From assembly GCF_001556045.1 (NCBI RefSeq), contig NZ_LSIC01000130.1:1-61814 (forward strand): 61,814 bases of DNA, written 5' to 3'. The position numbers and the translations under genes are program-made. The DNA is from Bradyrhizobium sp. CCH5-F6 (GTDB lineage Bacteria; Pseudomonadota; Alphaproteobacteria; Rhizobiales; Xanthobacteraceae). This document shows, one piece after another, positions 53,656 through 61,338 of this stretch; position 1 is the first letter of the stretch; every line of letters starts with the position of its first letter. The notes under the pieces are model-generated. The model ran no database searches. It worked only from the letters and a program-made list of their open reading frames with translations, and was not told the DNA's origin.

Positions 53656-53854
53656 TCGGTTCCCCGATCGCAAGTCCGCAAATGACGTCCGTCGCAAGGC
53701 CGGACCCGCAAAACTGATCCCGCAAATTTGGCCATGATAGGGCAATGATTCGTCGGGCCCATCCTCTGGCCGACTGCGGCGGCGCATATCCGCAGGGTGA
53801 ATTTCCGGGGGCCTGGCGTCGCAATCTCTTCACTGCGCAAGCAGGTGGTGGCGT

Positions 53855-54520
53855 TCAGACCAGCCTGGACAGCACCAGCAGCGCCAGCGCGCCAACGAGC
53901 ATGACGAGCTTGATCGTCGTCCAGGCCGGGCCGTCCGGGCTGATCGCCAATCCGAACCACGGACCAGCGCGCCGGATCGTCAGCGCCGCGAGCGCATCGA
54001 AGATGGCGAGCGCGAGAGCGATGCCGGCGACCGATGACCATGAGACGGCCGGTGGCATCCACGCGGCGAGCCAGTCGGGGACGGAGCTTCTCAAGGAGAC
54101 GAGCAGCGCAATCCAGGTGAACCAGAATGCCGAGCCCTTCACGATGTCGGGGCCGATCGTATCGGGCTCGAACCTGATCCCGATCGCTCCGAGCGCGCTT
54201 TCGATGCGCGTGCCGTCGCTCAGGAAAAGAAACGCGCCGAGGTAGAGAGGAACGCTGGACTGGACCAGGAGCGCAATGATGCCGAACAGGACTGCGTAGC
54301 CGTAGGCATCACCGAAAACCGTCATGCCGGCCGCGAGCAGCGACGATACCTGGGGGCGCGCAGCCGCGGACTGGGGCTGCGGAAGCGATCTGGCACGCGC
54401 CATGTGCTCGAGCATCCTGGCACGCCGGTCCGGTGCATGGGGGGCCGCACGATGCATCCAGGGCGGCGGCTGCGGGGCAGCGCCGGAATGGCTTTCGGGA
54501 ATGGTCTCGCGCTGCTCCAT
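53855..54520 (-). CDS. Multi-span membrane protein of unknown function
   Basis: The 221-residue protein has a Pro/Arg-rich cytoplasmic N-terminus (~60 residues) and four to five hydrophobic segments (YAVLFGIIALLVQSSVPLYL; VAGIALALAIFDALAAL; LVMLVGALALLVLSRLV). I know no family. It lies next to tRNA-Glu, which reads the same way from upstream. Confidence 0.68.
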   Translation of the reverse strand: MEQRETIPESHSGAAPQPPPWMHRAAPHAPDRRARMLEHMARARSLPQPQSAAARPQVSSLLAAGMTVFGDAYGYAVLFGIIALLVQSSVPLYLGAFLFLSDGTRIESALGAIGIRFEPDTIGPDIVKGSAFWFTWIALLVSLRSSVPDWLAAWMPPAVSWSSVAGIALALAIFDALAALTIRRAGPWFGLAISPDGPAWTTIKLVMLVGALALLVLSRLV

Positions 54521-54619
54521 GGGCCTGTACCGGTTCCGAGCGGATATTGGTCGTAACTCGGAGGCGGGGCGTTCATGCCGCGGTTGAGGATTGTCGGCGT
54601 TGGCGGGCCATCGCGCAGC

Positions 54620-54694
54620 TGGCGCTCCCTAGCGGAATCGAACCGCTCTCTCCACCGTGAAAGGGTGGCGTCCTAACCGATAGACGAAGGGAGC
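54620..54694 (-). tRNA. tRNA-Glu (anticodon TTC)
   Basis: The minus strand folds into a cloverleaf: acceptor GCTCCCT/AGGGAGC, anticodon stem CCACC/GGTGG around loop CTTTCAC (anticodon TTC, glutamate), and T-arm GCGGTTCGATTCCGC. Discriminator G is followed by encoded CCA. No duplicated 3' end suggesting integration is seen in the window. Confidence 0.95.
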
Positions 54695-54919
54695 AAACGC
54701 AGGGCCCCGCCGCTTATCGCGGCACGGCCGCTGGCCGGCCGAACAGGGCCCGGCGGCTTGCAGCGGGCGAACGTATAGTGGCCTTTGCGCTCCCGGGCAA
54801 GCCGTTCGGGAACGGACTTCCGGCTCCGGTGGACAGCGCCGGCTTCCGGATCATTCGGCGGCGATTTCAACGGTTTCTTAGGGTTCCCTGCGTAGCGCTG
54901 GACGGGGAGATTTTCGCCA

Positions 54920-55174
54920 ATGCCTCCGCCGAAGAAGCGCGCAGCCCGAAAGCTGCTGTCGCAGCACGCCTGGATCACCCTCGACGGCGGATTCGCTGCG
55001 CGGCATTGCCTGGTCCAGGACATCTCGGACTCGGGCGCCAAGATCACGATGGACGAGGACGCGAGCCAGCTTCCGGGCGTGATCCGGATGGCGTTCGCAC
55101 GGGACGCGCGCACCGGGCGGAGCTGCCAGGTGATCTGGCGCCGCGGCAAGTCGGCGGGCGTCAAGTTCATCTGA
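54920..55174 (+). CDS. PilZ-domain protein
   Basis: This 84-residue protein is almost only a PilZ domain: RKLLSQHAWITLDGG, CLVQDISDSGAKITM (D/NxSxxG motif) and VIWRRGKSAGVKF. PilZ domains bind cyclic di-GMP, but the RxxxR motif is not clear here, so binding is uncertain. Short PilZ proteins of this type are numerous in Bradyrhizobium. GGGGAGA precedes ATG 54920. Confidence 0.86.
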   Translation: MPPPKKRAARKLLSQHAWITLDGGFAARHCLVQDISDSGAKITMDEDASQLPGVIRMAFARDARTGRSCQVIWRRGKSAGVKFI

Positions 55175-55230
55175 TCGCGGACCCGGCCGTCCCGATGGCG
55201 CGCGGCACCGGTCCGGGCTACAAGGCGGCG

Positions 55231-55476
55231 ATGCGCACGCCGCTCCTCATCCTGATCTCCTTGCTGGCCACGTCCGCGACCGCAGCCGAGAGCCTGCGTC
55301 TGCCGCCTGCCGAACGGCCGCAGGCGGGCAATGCCCTGCCGCTGAAGGGCACCGCCGGAAAGGCGAGGGCAGGCTCCTGTGCCTCCTACGGCCCGCGCTT
55401 CGTCATGGTCGAGGGCACCGGGACCTGCGTGAAGATCGGCGGCTCGATCAGCGTCGACACCGCCATCCGGCGCTGA
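55231..55476 (+). CDS. Short secreted protein resembling the porin_2 N-terminus
   Basis: The 81-residue protein has a signal peptide (LLILISLLATSATAAE) and a mature part ending CASYGPRFVMVEGTGTCVKIGG...DTAIRR. The pattern CxxYG...GTxTCxKIGG is the start of rhizobial porin_2 barrels, but the barrel itself is absent. It could be a porin fragment retained as a small protein, or a relative with its own role. AAGGCGGCG precedes ATG 55231. It overlaps the next gene by one base. Confidence 0.62.
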   Translation: MRTPLLILISLLATSATAAESLRLPPAERPQAGNALPLKGTAGKARAGSCASYGPRFVMVEGTGTCVKIGGSISVDTAIRR

Positions 55477-55649
55477 TGGCCATGCCGGCGGATCTGTTGC
55501 GGCTCGATATCATCGTCCCCGTGCTGATGTATTGCGCGCTGCTGTGGTGGATCGGCCGCGGGTTCAGCTGGACGGCACGGCTGGCGACCGCCGCGGTGAC
55601 GCTGGTGATCATCATCGCCGTCCTGCTGGTCGAGCGCGGCTGGCGCTAA
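55476..55649 (+). CDS. Small two-span membrane protein (57 aa)
   Basis: The ATG shares its A with the TGA stop of the preceding gene, suggesting coupled translation. The 57-residue product has two hydrophobic stretches (IIVPVLMYCALLWWIG and LATAAVTLVIIIAVLLVE). I recognise no family. The tight overlap and membrane character make it more credible than a chance frame. Confidence 0.55.
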   Translation: MAMPADLLRLDIIVPVLMYCALLWWIGRGFSWTARLATAAVTLVIIIAVLLVERGWR

Positions 55650-55664
55650 AGCGCCATGCTCGAT

Positions 55665-55800
55665 GGCCTCAACAAAAACCGCGAAAACAACCCCATGCAC
55701 AGTAGCCAAGTCACGGTAAACGCTGGGTATTTTTATCCTTAGGATTTGGCGAAGGTGCCTTTGACGCGTCGGGCAAAACAGGGGTATGATGTCATCGTTG
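55665..55800. repeat. Spacer with a lineage-typical conserved block
   Basis: No gene is seen. AACAACCCCATGCACAGTAG and GACGCGTCGGGCAAAACAGG are phrases I remember from many Bradyrhizobium intergenic regions, so this is probably a degenerate copy of a dispersed element. The middle part is AT-rich (GGTATTTTTATCCTTAGGAT). Confidence 0.45.
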
Positions 55801-55894
55801 AAAGATGCGGCCGATCGACCGCGCGGCTTGCTCCGACATCACCTCCGCTCACGCGACGACGTCCGCAAGCTGCCTCAAGCGATTGCGCCAGCGC

Positions 55895-56533
55895 TCACGA
55901 CATCGGTGGTGCGACGAACTGTGCGAATCCGGGCCGCTCGCCGAGCTCGGCGAGCCAGCGGGCGAGGTGCGGCTGCGCCGGCCGGCTGATGCCTTCGACC
56001 CCGAGCCAGCGCCGCGCATAGGACCCGATCGCGATGTCGGCCAGCGTGAACGCATCGCCCTCGATGAAGCGGCGCGAGGAGAGCAGGCGGTCGGCGATGG
56101 CCCAGACCTCGGCGGCGGCGTCGGCATCGCGCTGCACCTGGATCATGTCGCGCTCGGCGGGCGCCGTGCGCACGATGCCCCAGAACACCGGGCGGTCGAC
56201 CGGCTGCACCGTCGACAGCGTCCAGTCGAGCCAGCGGTCGACGCTGGCGCGCTGCTTCGGCGCCTCCGGATAGATCGGCGTGCCCAGGCCATGCGCGAGA
56301 CAGAGATAGCGCATGATGGAGTTGGACTCCCACAGCACGAAGTCGCCCTCGACCAGCGTCGGGATCCGCGCGTTGGGGTTCATGGCGAGATACTCGGCCT
56401 CGCGCGTCCTGCCGTAACTCATGCCGGCGTCGATACGCTCGTAAGCGAGGCCGAGCTCGGTCAGGCACCACAGCACCTTCTGCACGTTGACCGAATTGGC
56501 GCGGCCCCAGATCGTGAGCTTGGTGTCAGGCAT
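55895..56533 (-). CDS. Glutathione S-transferase
   Basis: The 212-residue protein has a thioredoxin-like N-terminal domain (LTIWGRANSVNVQKVLWCL; NPNARIPTLVEGDFVLWES with the cis-Pro and the glutathione-binding E-S pair) and a helical C-terminal domain (FIEGDAFTLADIAIGSYARR). It conjugates or reduces with glutathione; substrate unknown. ATG 56533 follows GGGGAGA. Confidence 0.92.
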   Translation of the reverse strand: MPDTKLTIWGRANSVNVQKVLWCLTELGLAYERIDAGMSYGRTREAEYLAMNPNARIPTLVEGDFVLWESNSIMRYLCLAHGLGTPIYPEAPKQRASVDRWLDWTLSTVQPVDRPVFWGIVRTAPAERDMIQVQRDADAAAEVWAIADRLLSSRRFIEGDAFTLADIAIGSYARRWLGVEGISRPAQPHLARWLAELGERPGFAQFVAPPMS

Positions 56534-56670
56534 GAAGCGTCTCCCCGCATTGTCGCTTGCTGCGGGTGATAGCGGAATTCGCTGCATTGCGCGATGCGAG
56601 ATTGCGGCGCGCCCCTCATGCAAAAAGCTCCGCACGAGGCGGAGCCTTCATTGCAAACTTCAACCTGACG

Positions 56671-56751
56671 TCAGCGGCCGAAGAACAGCCACAACAGAAT
56701 GATCACGGGGATCGGCACGCCAAGCATCCACAGCAACATCCCTCTTGCCAT
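56671..56751 (-). CDS. 26-residue single-span membrane peptide
   Basis: A short frame with an excellent ribosome-binding site (GGAGGAGA, 5 bases before ATG 56751) encodes 26 residues, nearly all hydrophobic (LLWMLGVPIPVIILLWLFF) and ending in Gly-Arg. The combination of strong ribosome-binding site and transmembrane-only sequence argues for a real micro-protein. Function unknown. Confidence 0.6.
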   Translation of the reverse strand: MARGMLLWMLGVPIPVIILLWLFFGR

Positions 56752-56820
56752 CGTATTCTCCTCCAATCGTATCACTGGAAGATGAACGCTGGCGGCGGGC
56801 GCTTGTTCCCGCGCGCAAGC

Positions 56821-57273
56821 CTACCAATGACCGGTGTTGGGCATCGACAGCCAAGGCTCCTGCGGCGGCTTCGGATCGCCCTTCTGCAACAGCTCGATCG
56901 AGTGCAGGTCCGGCGAGCGGACGAAGGCCATGTTGCCGTCGCGCGGCGGCCGGTTGATGGTGACGCCGGCCTTCATCAGCTTCTCGCAGGTGGCGTAGAT
57001 GTCGTCGACCTCATAGGCGAGATGGCCGAAGAAGCGGTCCTCGCCGTAGGTCTCCTCGTCCCAGTTGTAGGTGAGCTCGACCAGCGGCGCCCCGCGCGTC
57101 GGAGGCTGCTTCTTCAGCGCCTCGAGATCGTCCGACGAGCAGAGGAACACCAGCGTGAAGCGTCCCTTGTCGTTCTCGATCCGCCGCACCTCCTTCAAGC
57201 CGAAAGCATCAACATAGAACTTCAGCGCGACATCGAGATTGCGCACGCGCAGCATGGTGTGGAGGTATCGCAT
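56821..57273 (-). CDS. Glyoxalase I-like (VOC family) protein
   Basis: This 150-residue protein starts RYLHTMLRVRNLDVALKFY, continues LVELTYNWD and FFGHLAYEVDDI, and has HSIELLQKGD near the end, giving the His/Glu metal-ligand set of lactoylglutathione lyase. It would convert the glutathione-methylglyoxal adduct to lactoylglutathione. ATG 57273 follows AGGGAG; the longer open frame upstream is not coding-like. Confidence 0.9.
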   Translation of the reverse strand: MRYLHTMLRVRNLDVALKFYVDAFGLKEVRRIENDKGRFTLVFLCSSDDLEALKKQPPTRGAPLVELTYNWDEETYGEDRFFGHLAYEVDDIYATCEKLMKAGVTINRPPRDGNMAFVRSPDLHSIELLQKGDPKPPQEPWLSMPNTGHW

Positions 57274-57532
57274 GGTTGTTGCTCCCTGGAACGGATGGAG
57301 GGTTTGGCGGCGGAGCCGGCGGAGGGAGGGATAGCAGGAATTCGGGAGGAGGGGCAGGGGCGGAAGCAGTGTGCGCGGAGGCGAAGCATCGCCAGGACGC
57401 AAATGGCCTTACCGGCTGTGATCCCGGGCGAGGTATCTCGACTTTGGATTGTTCTCGTGAAATGATGCACGTGTCTCGTTGAGAGATGCGACCTCCCTGC
57501 ATATTGCGCAGGGGAAGAATTGGGGGCTTTCC

Positions 57533-59242
57533 GTGCGCGAATTTGAAGAGGGCGCCGTATTGCACGTGCGCGCAATTGCTGGACTGCACGTCGTTACGCT
57601 GGCCTGGGACTTCGCGCCGGGCCAGGAAGCCAGGAAGACCGGACTATTGGGCTTCGCCATCGAGCGCACCGAGTTCGACAAGAACGGGAATGTTCACGAG
57701 CGCTACTTCATCCGAGGGATCAAGCGCTTCAAACACAAGGATGAAGGATTGGCTCCAGGAACGCCGGTGCCGACGTCGGAGCATCCGATTCAGACATTTC
57801 AGTGGGGCGACTACACGGCGAAACCGGCGACAACCTACGAGTTCAGCGTCATCCCGGTTTACGGCAAGCCGAAACTACTCGAACTCGATGTTGCATCAGC
57901 AACCAAAATTCGTGTGAGTACGGAGGCCGAAGAGGGCGGAAAGAAGCCCGGAGAAACCACCCACGATATCTATTTCAACCGCGGTGCCGCCGGTTCTCAG
58001 GCGTTCGCGCGCAAGTTCGGCAAGACCGAGCTCGATGAAGACGATCCCAGCTCTGACGCGATGAAATGGCTTTCCCGAGGCTTGTTCGAGGCGCTCGTCA
58101 AGTTCATCGAATATCCGTCGACGCTGCCGAACCCCGATGAGTACGCCTTGCGGGCGATGCTCTACGAATTTCGCTACAAGCCGGTCGGCCTGGCGTTCAA
58201 GAAGGCGAAGAATGCCGGCGTCGACGTCGATATCCGCTACGAAGCACAAAGCTATGCAGACGAAAACGAGGAGATGATAGCTGCGGCCAGGATCAAGAGC
58301 ATCTGCACGCCGCAGAAGTCACGCGCCGGGATCAGGCACAACAAATTCATCGTTCTGCTCCACAACGACGTGCCGATCGCCGTCTGGACAGGCTCGACGA
58401 ACATTTCCTCGGGCGGAATCTTCGGTCATTCCAATGTCGGCCACGTCATATGGGACGGTGAGATCGCACAGAGCTTCCTCGACTATTGGGAGCGCCTCGC
58501 TGCACCGGACGTGACGCTGGCTCCCCTGAAGGAAGCGAATCTCGCCGTCGATGCGACGCCTGCCCGCCATACCTTGCCGCCGAAGGATCGCATCTTGCAG
58601 CTGTACTCGCCGCGCGACGGCAAGACCAAGCCAACGACGCTGGAGTGGTACGCGGATCTCCTCGCCGACGCCAAGCGGATGGCTTGCATAACCTTCGCCT
58701 TCAATCTGGATGACTTCTTCTACAAGGCGCTGGCAAAGGACGATGATACGCTCCGCTACTCGCTTTTCGACAAGGATCCCGGAGACGAGTTTGCCGACGA
58801 AATCAGAGTGACAGGCAACAGTGTCATGGCGCCCGGAGCCAAGCTTTCAAAGGGCGACCTCGAATTCTTCCTCGGCGAGCAACTGACGGGTTTCAACCGC
58901 AACTTCTATGTTCACGACAAGTTTCTGCTGATCGATCCCTTGAGTTCCGACCCGATCGTCGTAACTGGCACCGCCAATTTCAGCAGGTCGTCGCAGAATG
59001 CCAACGACGAGAACATGCTGGTCATCCGCGGCAACACGAGAGTCGCCGACATCTATTTCGGCGAGTTCATGCGCGTGTTCGACCACTTCTACTCGCGCTA
59101 TGTCGTCAAGAAGATCAAGGAGGCAGGCAAAAGTAACCCGGACGCCGGCTTCCTCAAGGAGGACTGGAAGGAATGGGTGCCCGGTCATTTCAAGGCGGGG
59201 CAAAAGCAGCTACGGCGCGAGATATTCATGAAGGAGGATTGA
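57533..59242 (+). CDS. Phospholipase D-like protein with two HKD-type motifs
   Basis: The protein has 569 residues. The N-terminal ~150 residues are beta-rich and resemble a fibronectin III-like module (HVVTLAWDFAPGQEARKTGLLGFAIER; TYEFSVIPVYGKPKL). Two PLD half-sites follow: HNKFIVL with GSTNISSGG, and HDKFLLIDP with GTANFSRSSQNANDENML. It could be a phospholipase, a nuclease or a related phosphodiesterase. No signal peptide is seen. The start is uncertain: TTG 57479 is possible, but GTG 57533 has GGGGG upstream. Confidence 0.82.
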   Translation: MREFEEGAVLHVRAIAGLHVVTLAWDFAPGQEARKTGLLGFAIERTEFDKNGNVHERYFIRGIKRFKHKDEGLAPGTPVPTSEHPIQTFQWGDYTAKPATTYEFSVIPVYGKPKLLELDVASATKIRVSTEAEEGGKKPGETTHDIYFNRGAAGSQAFARKFGKTELDEDDPSSDAMKWLSRGLFEALVKFIEYPSTLPNPDEYALRAMLYEFRYKPVGLAFKKAKNAGVDVDIRYEAQSYADENEEMIAAARIKSICTPQKSRAGIRHNKFIVLLHNDVPIAVWTGSTNISSGGIFGHSNVGHVIWDGEIAQSFLDYWERLAAPDVTLAPLKEANLAVDATPARHTLPPKDRILQLYSPRDGKTKPTTLEWYADLLADAKRMACITFAFNLDDFFYKALAKDDDTLRYSLFDKDPGDEFADEIRVTGNSVMAPGAKLSKGDLEFFLGEQLTGFNRNFYVHDKFLLIDPLSSDPIVVTGTANFSRSSQNANDENMLVIRGNTRVADIYFGEFMRVFDHFYSRYVVKKIKEAGKSNPDAGFLKEDWKEWVPGHFKAGQKQLRREIFMKED

Positions 59243-59328
59243 GCCGCGACTGTCGGGCTTTAACGCCGCCCGGAGACGCTGCTTCGTTCCCGACCCCTCA
59301 CGCCGCCTTCTCGACATCCTTCCTATTA

Positions 59329-59342
59329 CGGTGACAGTGCAC
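59329..59342. repeat. Isolated end-like sequence related to the MITE termini
   Basis: CGGTGACAGTGCAC is the reverse complement of GTGCACTGTCACCG found at 60287-60300 and 61265-61278. It may be a stray terminus of the same element family. Confidence 0.45.
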
Positions 59343-59431
59343 AAAAACCTGCGGGCGGCGATGTTTGACGCCGGACTCCAAGTTGCCCTCTCAGTGATTG
59401 CGTGAAGGGTGCCGGACCGACTCGGACCGCA

Positions 59432-60091
59432 TCACGTTCGAAGCAGTGCTGCCATCTCTTTCCAATGATAGATTCGCACCTTCTCGGTTTGGTGCCGCGC
59501 GGCTTTGGCGATCGCGTGCGCGATGTCGTTCCCGGCGAGCCCGCGATACCGGTCGGCCGGGCCAACGAGCAGTGGATTGAGCACGCCCCATATCGCGATG
59601 ATGAGGCGTTCACGCGGGCGGTCTTCGTCGCGCGCGCCGAGGATCATCGACGGGCGGAAAATATGCGTGTGCTCGAAATCGAGCGAGAGAATGTCCCGCT
59701 CCACCTCGCCCTTGGTCTTGAGATAGAACACGCCGGAGCCGGCGTTGGCGCCAACGGCCGTGACCAGAAATACCGACCGCGCGCCGTTCGCCCTGGCGAT
59801 CTCGGCCGCCAACAGCGGATAATCATGATCGATCTTGTAGTACTCGGCCTCGTCAGGGGTATGCTTGCGCGTCGTCCCCAGCGCGATGAAGATCTCGTCT
59901 GCAACCAATTGCGGCTTGAGGACGGGCAGCGAAGCGAGATCGCCGATCAGCACCGTGAGCTTCGGATGGCTCACCGCCAGCGGCTTGCGGGTCACCGCCA
60001 CAACCCGCGAATAGTCGGGACTCTCCAACAGATCGCGCAGCAAGTGCGAGCCGATGAAGCCGGTTGCGCCGAAGACAAGTGCGGTTTTCAT
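59432..60091 (-). CDS. NAD(P)-binding oxidoreductase (atypical SDR)
   Basis: This 219-residue Rossmann protein starts TALVFGATGFIGSHLLRDLL. It has FIALGTTRK, then VFLVTAVGANAGSGVFYLKTKGEVERDIL with the Tyr-xxx-Lys pair (YLKTK), and HIFRPSMILGAR. It resembles the HTATIP2/YwnB-like NAD(P)H-binding group. Substrate unknown. The minus-strand gene starts just before the micro-protein cluster and points away from it. Confidence 0.87.
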   Translation of the reverse strand: MKTALVFGATGFIGSHLLRDLLESPDYSRVVAVTRKPLAVSHPKLTVLIGDLASLPVLKPQLVADEIFIALGTTRKHTPDEAEYYKIDHDYPLLAAEIARANGARSVFLVTAVGANAGSGVFYLKTKGEVERDILSLDFEHTHIFRPSMILGARDEDRPRERLIIAIWGVLNPLLVGPADRYRGLAGNDIAHAIAKAARHQTEKVRIYHWKEMAALLRT

Positions 60092-60222
60092 TCAAGCCAC
60101 CGTTTTGCGTTTTGCGTGATCGATTGTTGAAAGTCAGGAGGGAGTGGCGCCCGAGGTCGTGCAGGCTGCGCAATATCCGGATCGAGGTTTCCGTTACGGT
60201 ACAGGCCGCGACATGGCGTGCC

Positions 60223-60296
60223 GACAGTGCACTCAACTGGCATTGTCGGCGGCCCGCCCGAATCCGGACAACACCTTTGGGAGCTAGTGCACTGTC
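60223..60296. mobile_element. MITE-like element 1
   Basis: The 74-base segment is bounded by perfect 11-bp inverted ends GACAGTGCACT and AGTGCACTGTC, has no coding content, and has a GC-rich middle (TCGGCGGCCCGCCCG). It lies directly upstream of the first micro-protein. No clear target-site duplication is visible, so the class is unresolved. Confidence 0.5.
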
Positions 60297-60342
60297 ACCG
60301 CAATCACAGCGGCTCTCAAAATTATCAATGAAGAGTTGTGCC

Positions 60343-60456
60343 ATGTCCGACCATAAATTCGAGATCAGCTTTTGGGGTATCAAGATCAGCGCTCCAGGTC
60401 TGGCCGGCATCAGTGCCGCCGTCCTTGCCGTGTGTCTTTTGCTGTACCCATACTGA
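60343..60456 (+). CDS. Tandem membrane micro-protein 1 (37 aa)
   Basis: It starts MSDHKFEISFWGIKISAPG and continues into a single transmembrane span (AGISAAVLAVCLLLYPY). Together with 60760 and 61076 it forms a family: MSD at the start, a WGxxISAxG-like turn, then an alanine/valine-rich helix beginning with I.AAVL. An in-frame ATG 15 bases upstream is also conserved in all three, but the intervening A/GGAG probably serves as ribosome-binding site for the inner ATG. Function unknown. Confidence 0.62.
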   Translation: MSDHKFEISFWGIKISAPGLAGISAAVLAVCLLLYPY

Positions 60457-60759
60457 AAGCGAAAAAAATTCTGGGCTAGGGGCCTTCTGGACCGTCTCGT
60501 GCACCGATATGGATGACTGACGGCGGTAAAGATTCCCGCATAACGCATCGGAATTCGCCTGTCAGATCAATCACTAACTCACATAGCGAGCCACCGCGCT
60601 TTAAATGCATCTGCGATGTTGCAGTCTAACTATCTAGAATCGCTAGATTTCCACTTTATCTGTGCCAGCCTTTTTGCGCAGATTTGGCGGGATGTGTCTA
60701 AGTAAAGAAGTCCCCCTGAACGATTCGCTCTTCAAGTTTTTCAAATGGAGAGCTGCGTC
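60457..60759. other. AT-rich spacer between micro-protein genes
   Basis: No gene is seen. Composition is clearly AT-richer than the window average. A palindrome ATCTAG-AATCG-CTAGAT lies at 60633-60649, a possible operator. The region probably contains the promoter of the second micro-protein. Confidence 0.45.
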
Positions 60760-60876
60760 ATGTCGGACAAACTTCTGGTCAATCTATGGGGCGCGAGCAT
60801 CAGCGCTGACGGCGTCTGGGCGATCGGGGCTGCTGTTCTGATCGTGGTGGTCATCGCCGTAGCGAGGCGAGCTTGA
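60760..60876 (+). CDS. Tandem membrane micro-protein 2 (38 aa)
   Basis: It starts MSDKLLVNLWGASISADG, then a transmembrane helix (WAIGAAVLIVVVIAVARRA) ending in Arg-Arg-Ala, which suggests a C-terminus in the cytoplasm. Upstream GGAGA stands 8 bases from ATG 60760. It is paralogous to the copies at 60343 and 61076. Confidence 0.63.
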   Translation: MSDKLLVNLWGASISADGVWAIGAAVLIVVVIAVARRA

Positions 60877-61075
60877 TTAGGAGATGAGCCACGGCACCCC
60901 CCATGAAAAGCAGGCGAGGCTTTTCCACCCGCCATCCACCGTTTCGTGTTTTGGGTGGAGGGCTGAGCGGCAACTTGCAGAAGAATCTTGCCAACGCTGC
61001 AAATCAGGGCGCAATAGATTATCCCCCCAGAAAAAAAATGATTCGGGTCTCACGATCTCAATGGAGACCTGTGTC

Positions 61076-61192
61076 ATGTCCGATCATCAGCTACGCTTTA
61101 AAGGCCCTTTCTTCGAATTTGATGCGAAGGGCTGGATGGCGATCCTCGCTGCCATCGTCATTGTTTCCCTTGTCCTATGGCTGGCACGGTAG
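61076..61192 (+). CDS. Tandem membrane micro-protein 3 (38 aa)
   Basis: It starts MSDHQLRFKGPFFEFDAKG and continues into the helix WMAILAAIVIVSLVLWLAR. It is the most diverged copy: the Trp-Gly and Ile-Ser pairs of copies 1 and 2 are replaced by phenylalanines, but the MSDH start, the A.G turn and the helix remain. The upstream block TCAATGGAGAC...TGTGTC matches those of copies 1 and 2. Confidence 0.6.
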   Translation: MSDHQLRFKGPFFEFDAKGWMAILAAIVIVSLVLWLAR

Positions 61193-61214
61193 CTCCACGG
61201 GCCTGGCTTACTGT

Positions 61215-61274
61215 GACTGTGCACTGAAGTCCCACAGTGCGGGGCGGCGAACACTGCCGATTTAGTGCACTGTC
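61215..61274. mobile_element. MITE-like element 2
   Basis: This 60-base segment has inverted ends GACTGTGCACT and AGTGCACTGTC (10 of 11 match; extending outward to 13 bases with GTG/CAC). It shares its ends with element 1 and follows the third micro-protein. The middle is GC-rich and non-coding. Confidence 0.5.
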
Positions 61275-61338
61275 ACCGAAAGATACATCTGTCGGCCGGA
61301 ATACCCAGGAGTCGTTTCCCAAAGACGATGACTGACCA

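Noticed and set aside
53031..54062. 343-residue minus-strand open frame covering 53.0-54.1 kb
   Set aside because: It runs out of frame across the better supported genes at 53183, 53398 and 53855 and is Arg-rich shadow-like sequence.
60328..60342. ATG 15 bases upstream of each micro-protein as the true start, adding Met-Glu-Ser-Cys-Val
   Set aside because: It is conserved in all three copies and therefore remains possible, but it lacks a ribosome-binding site, while the GGAG within it is well placed for the inner ATG.
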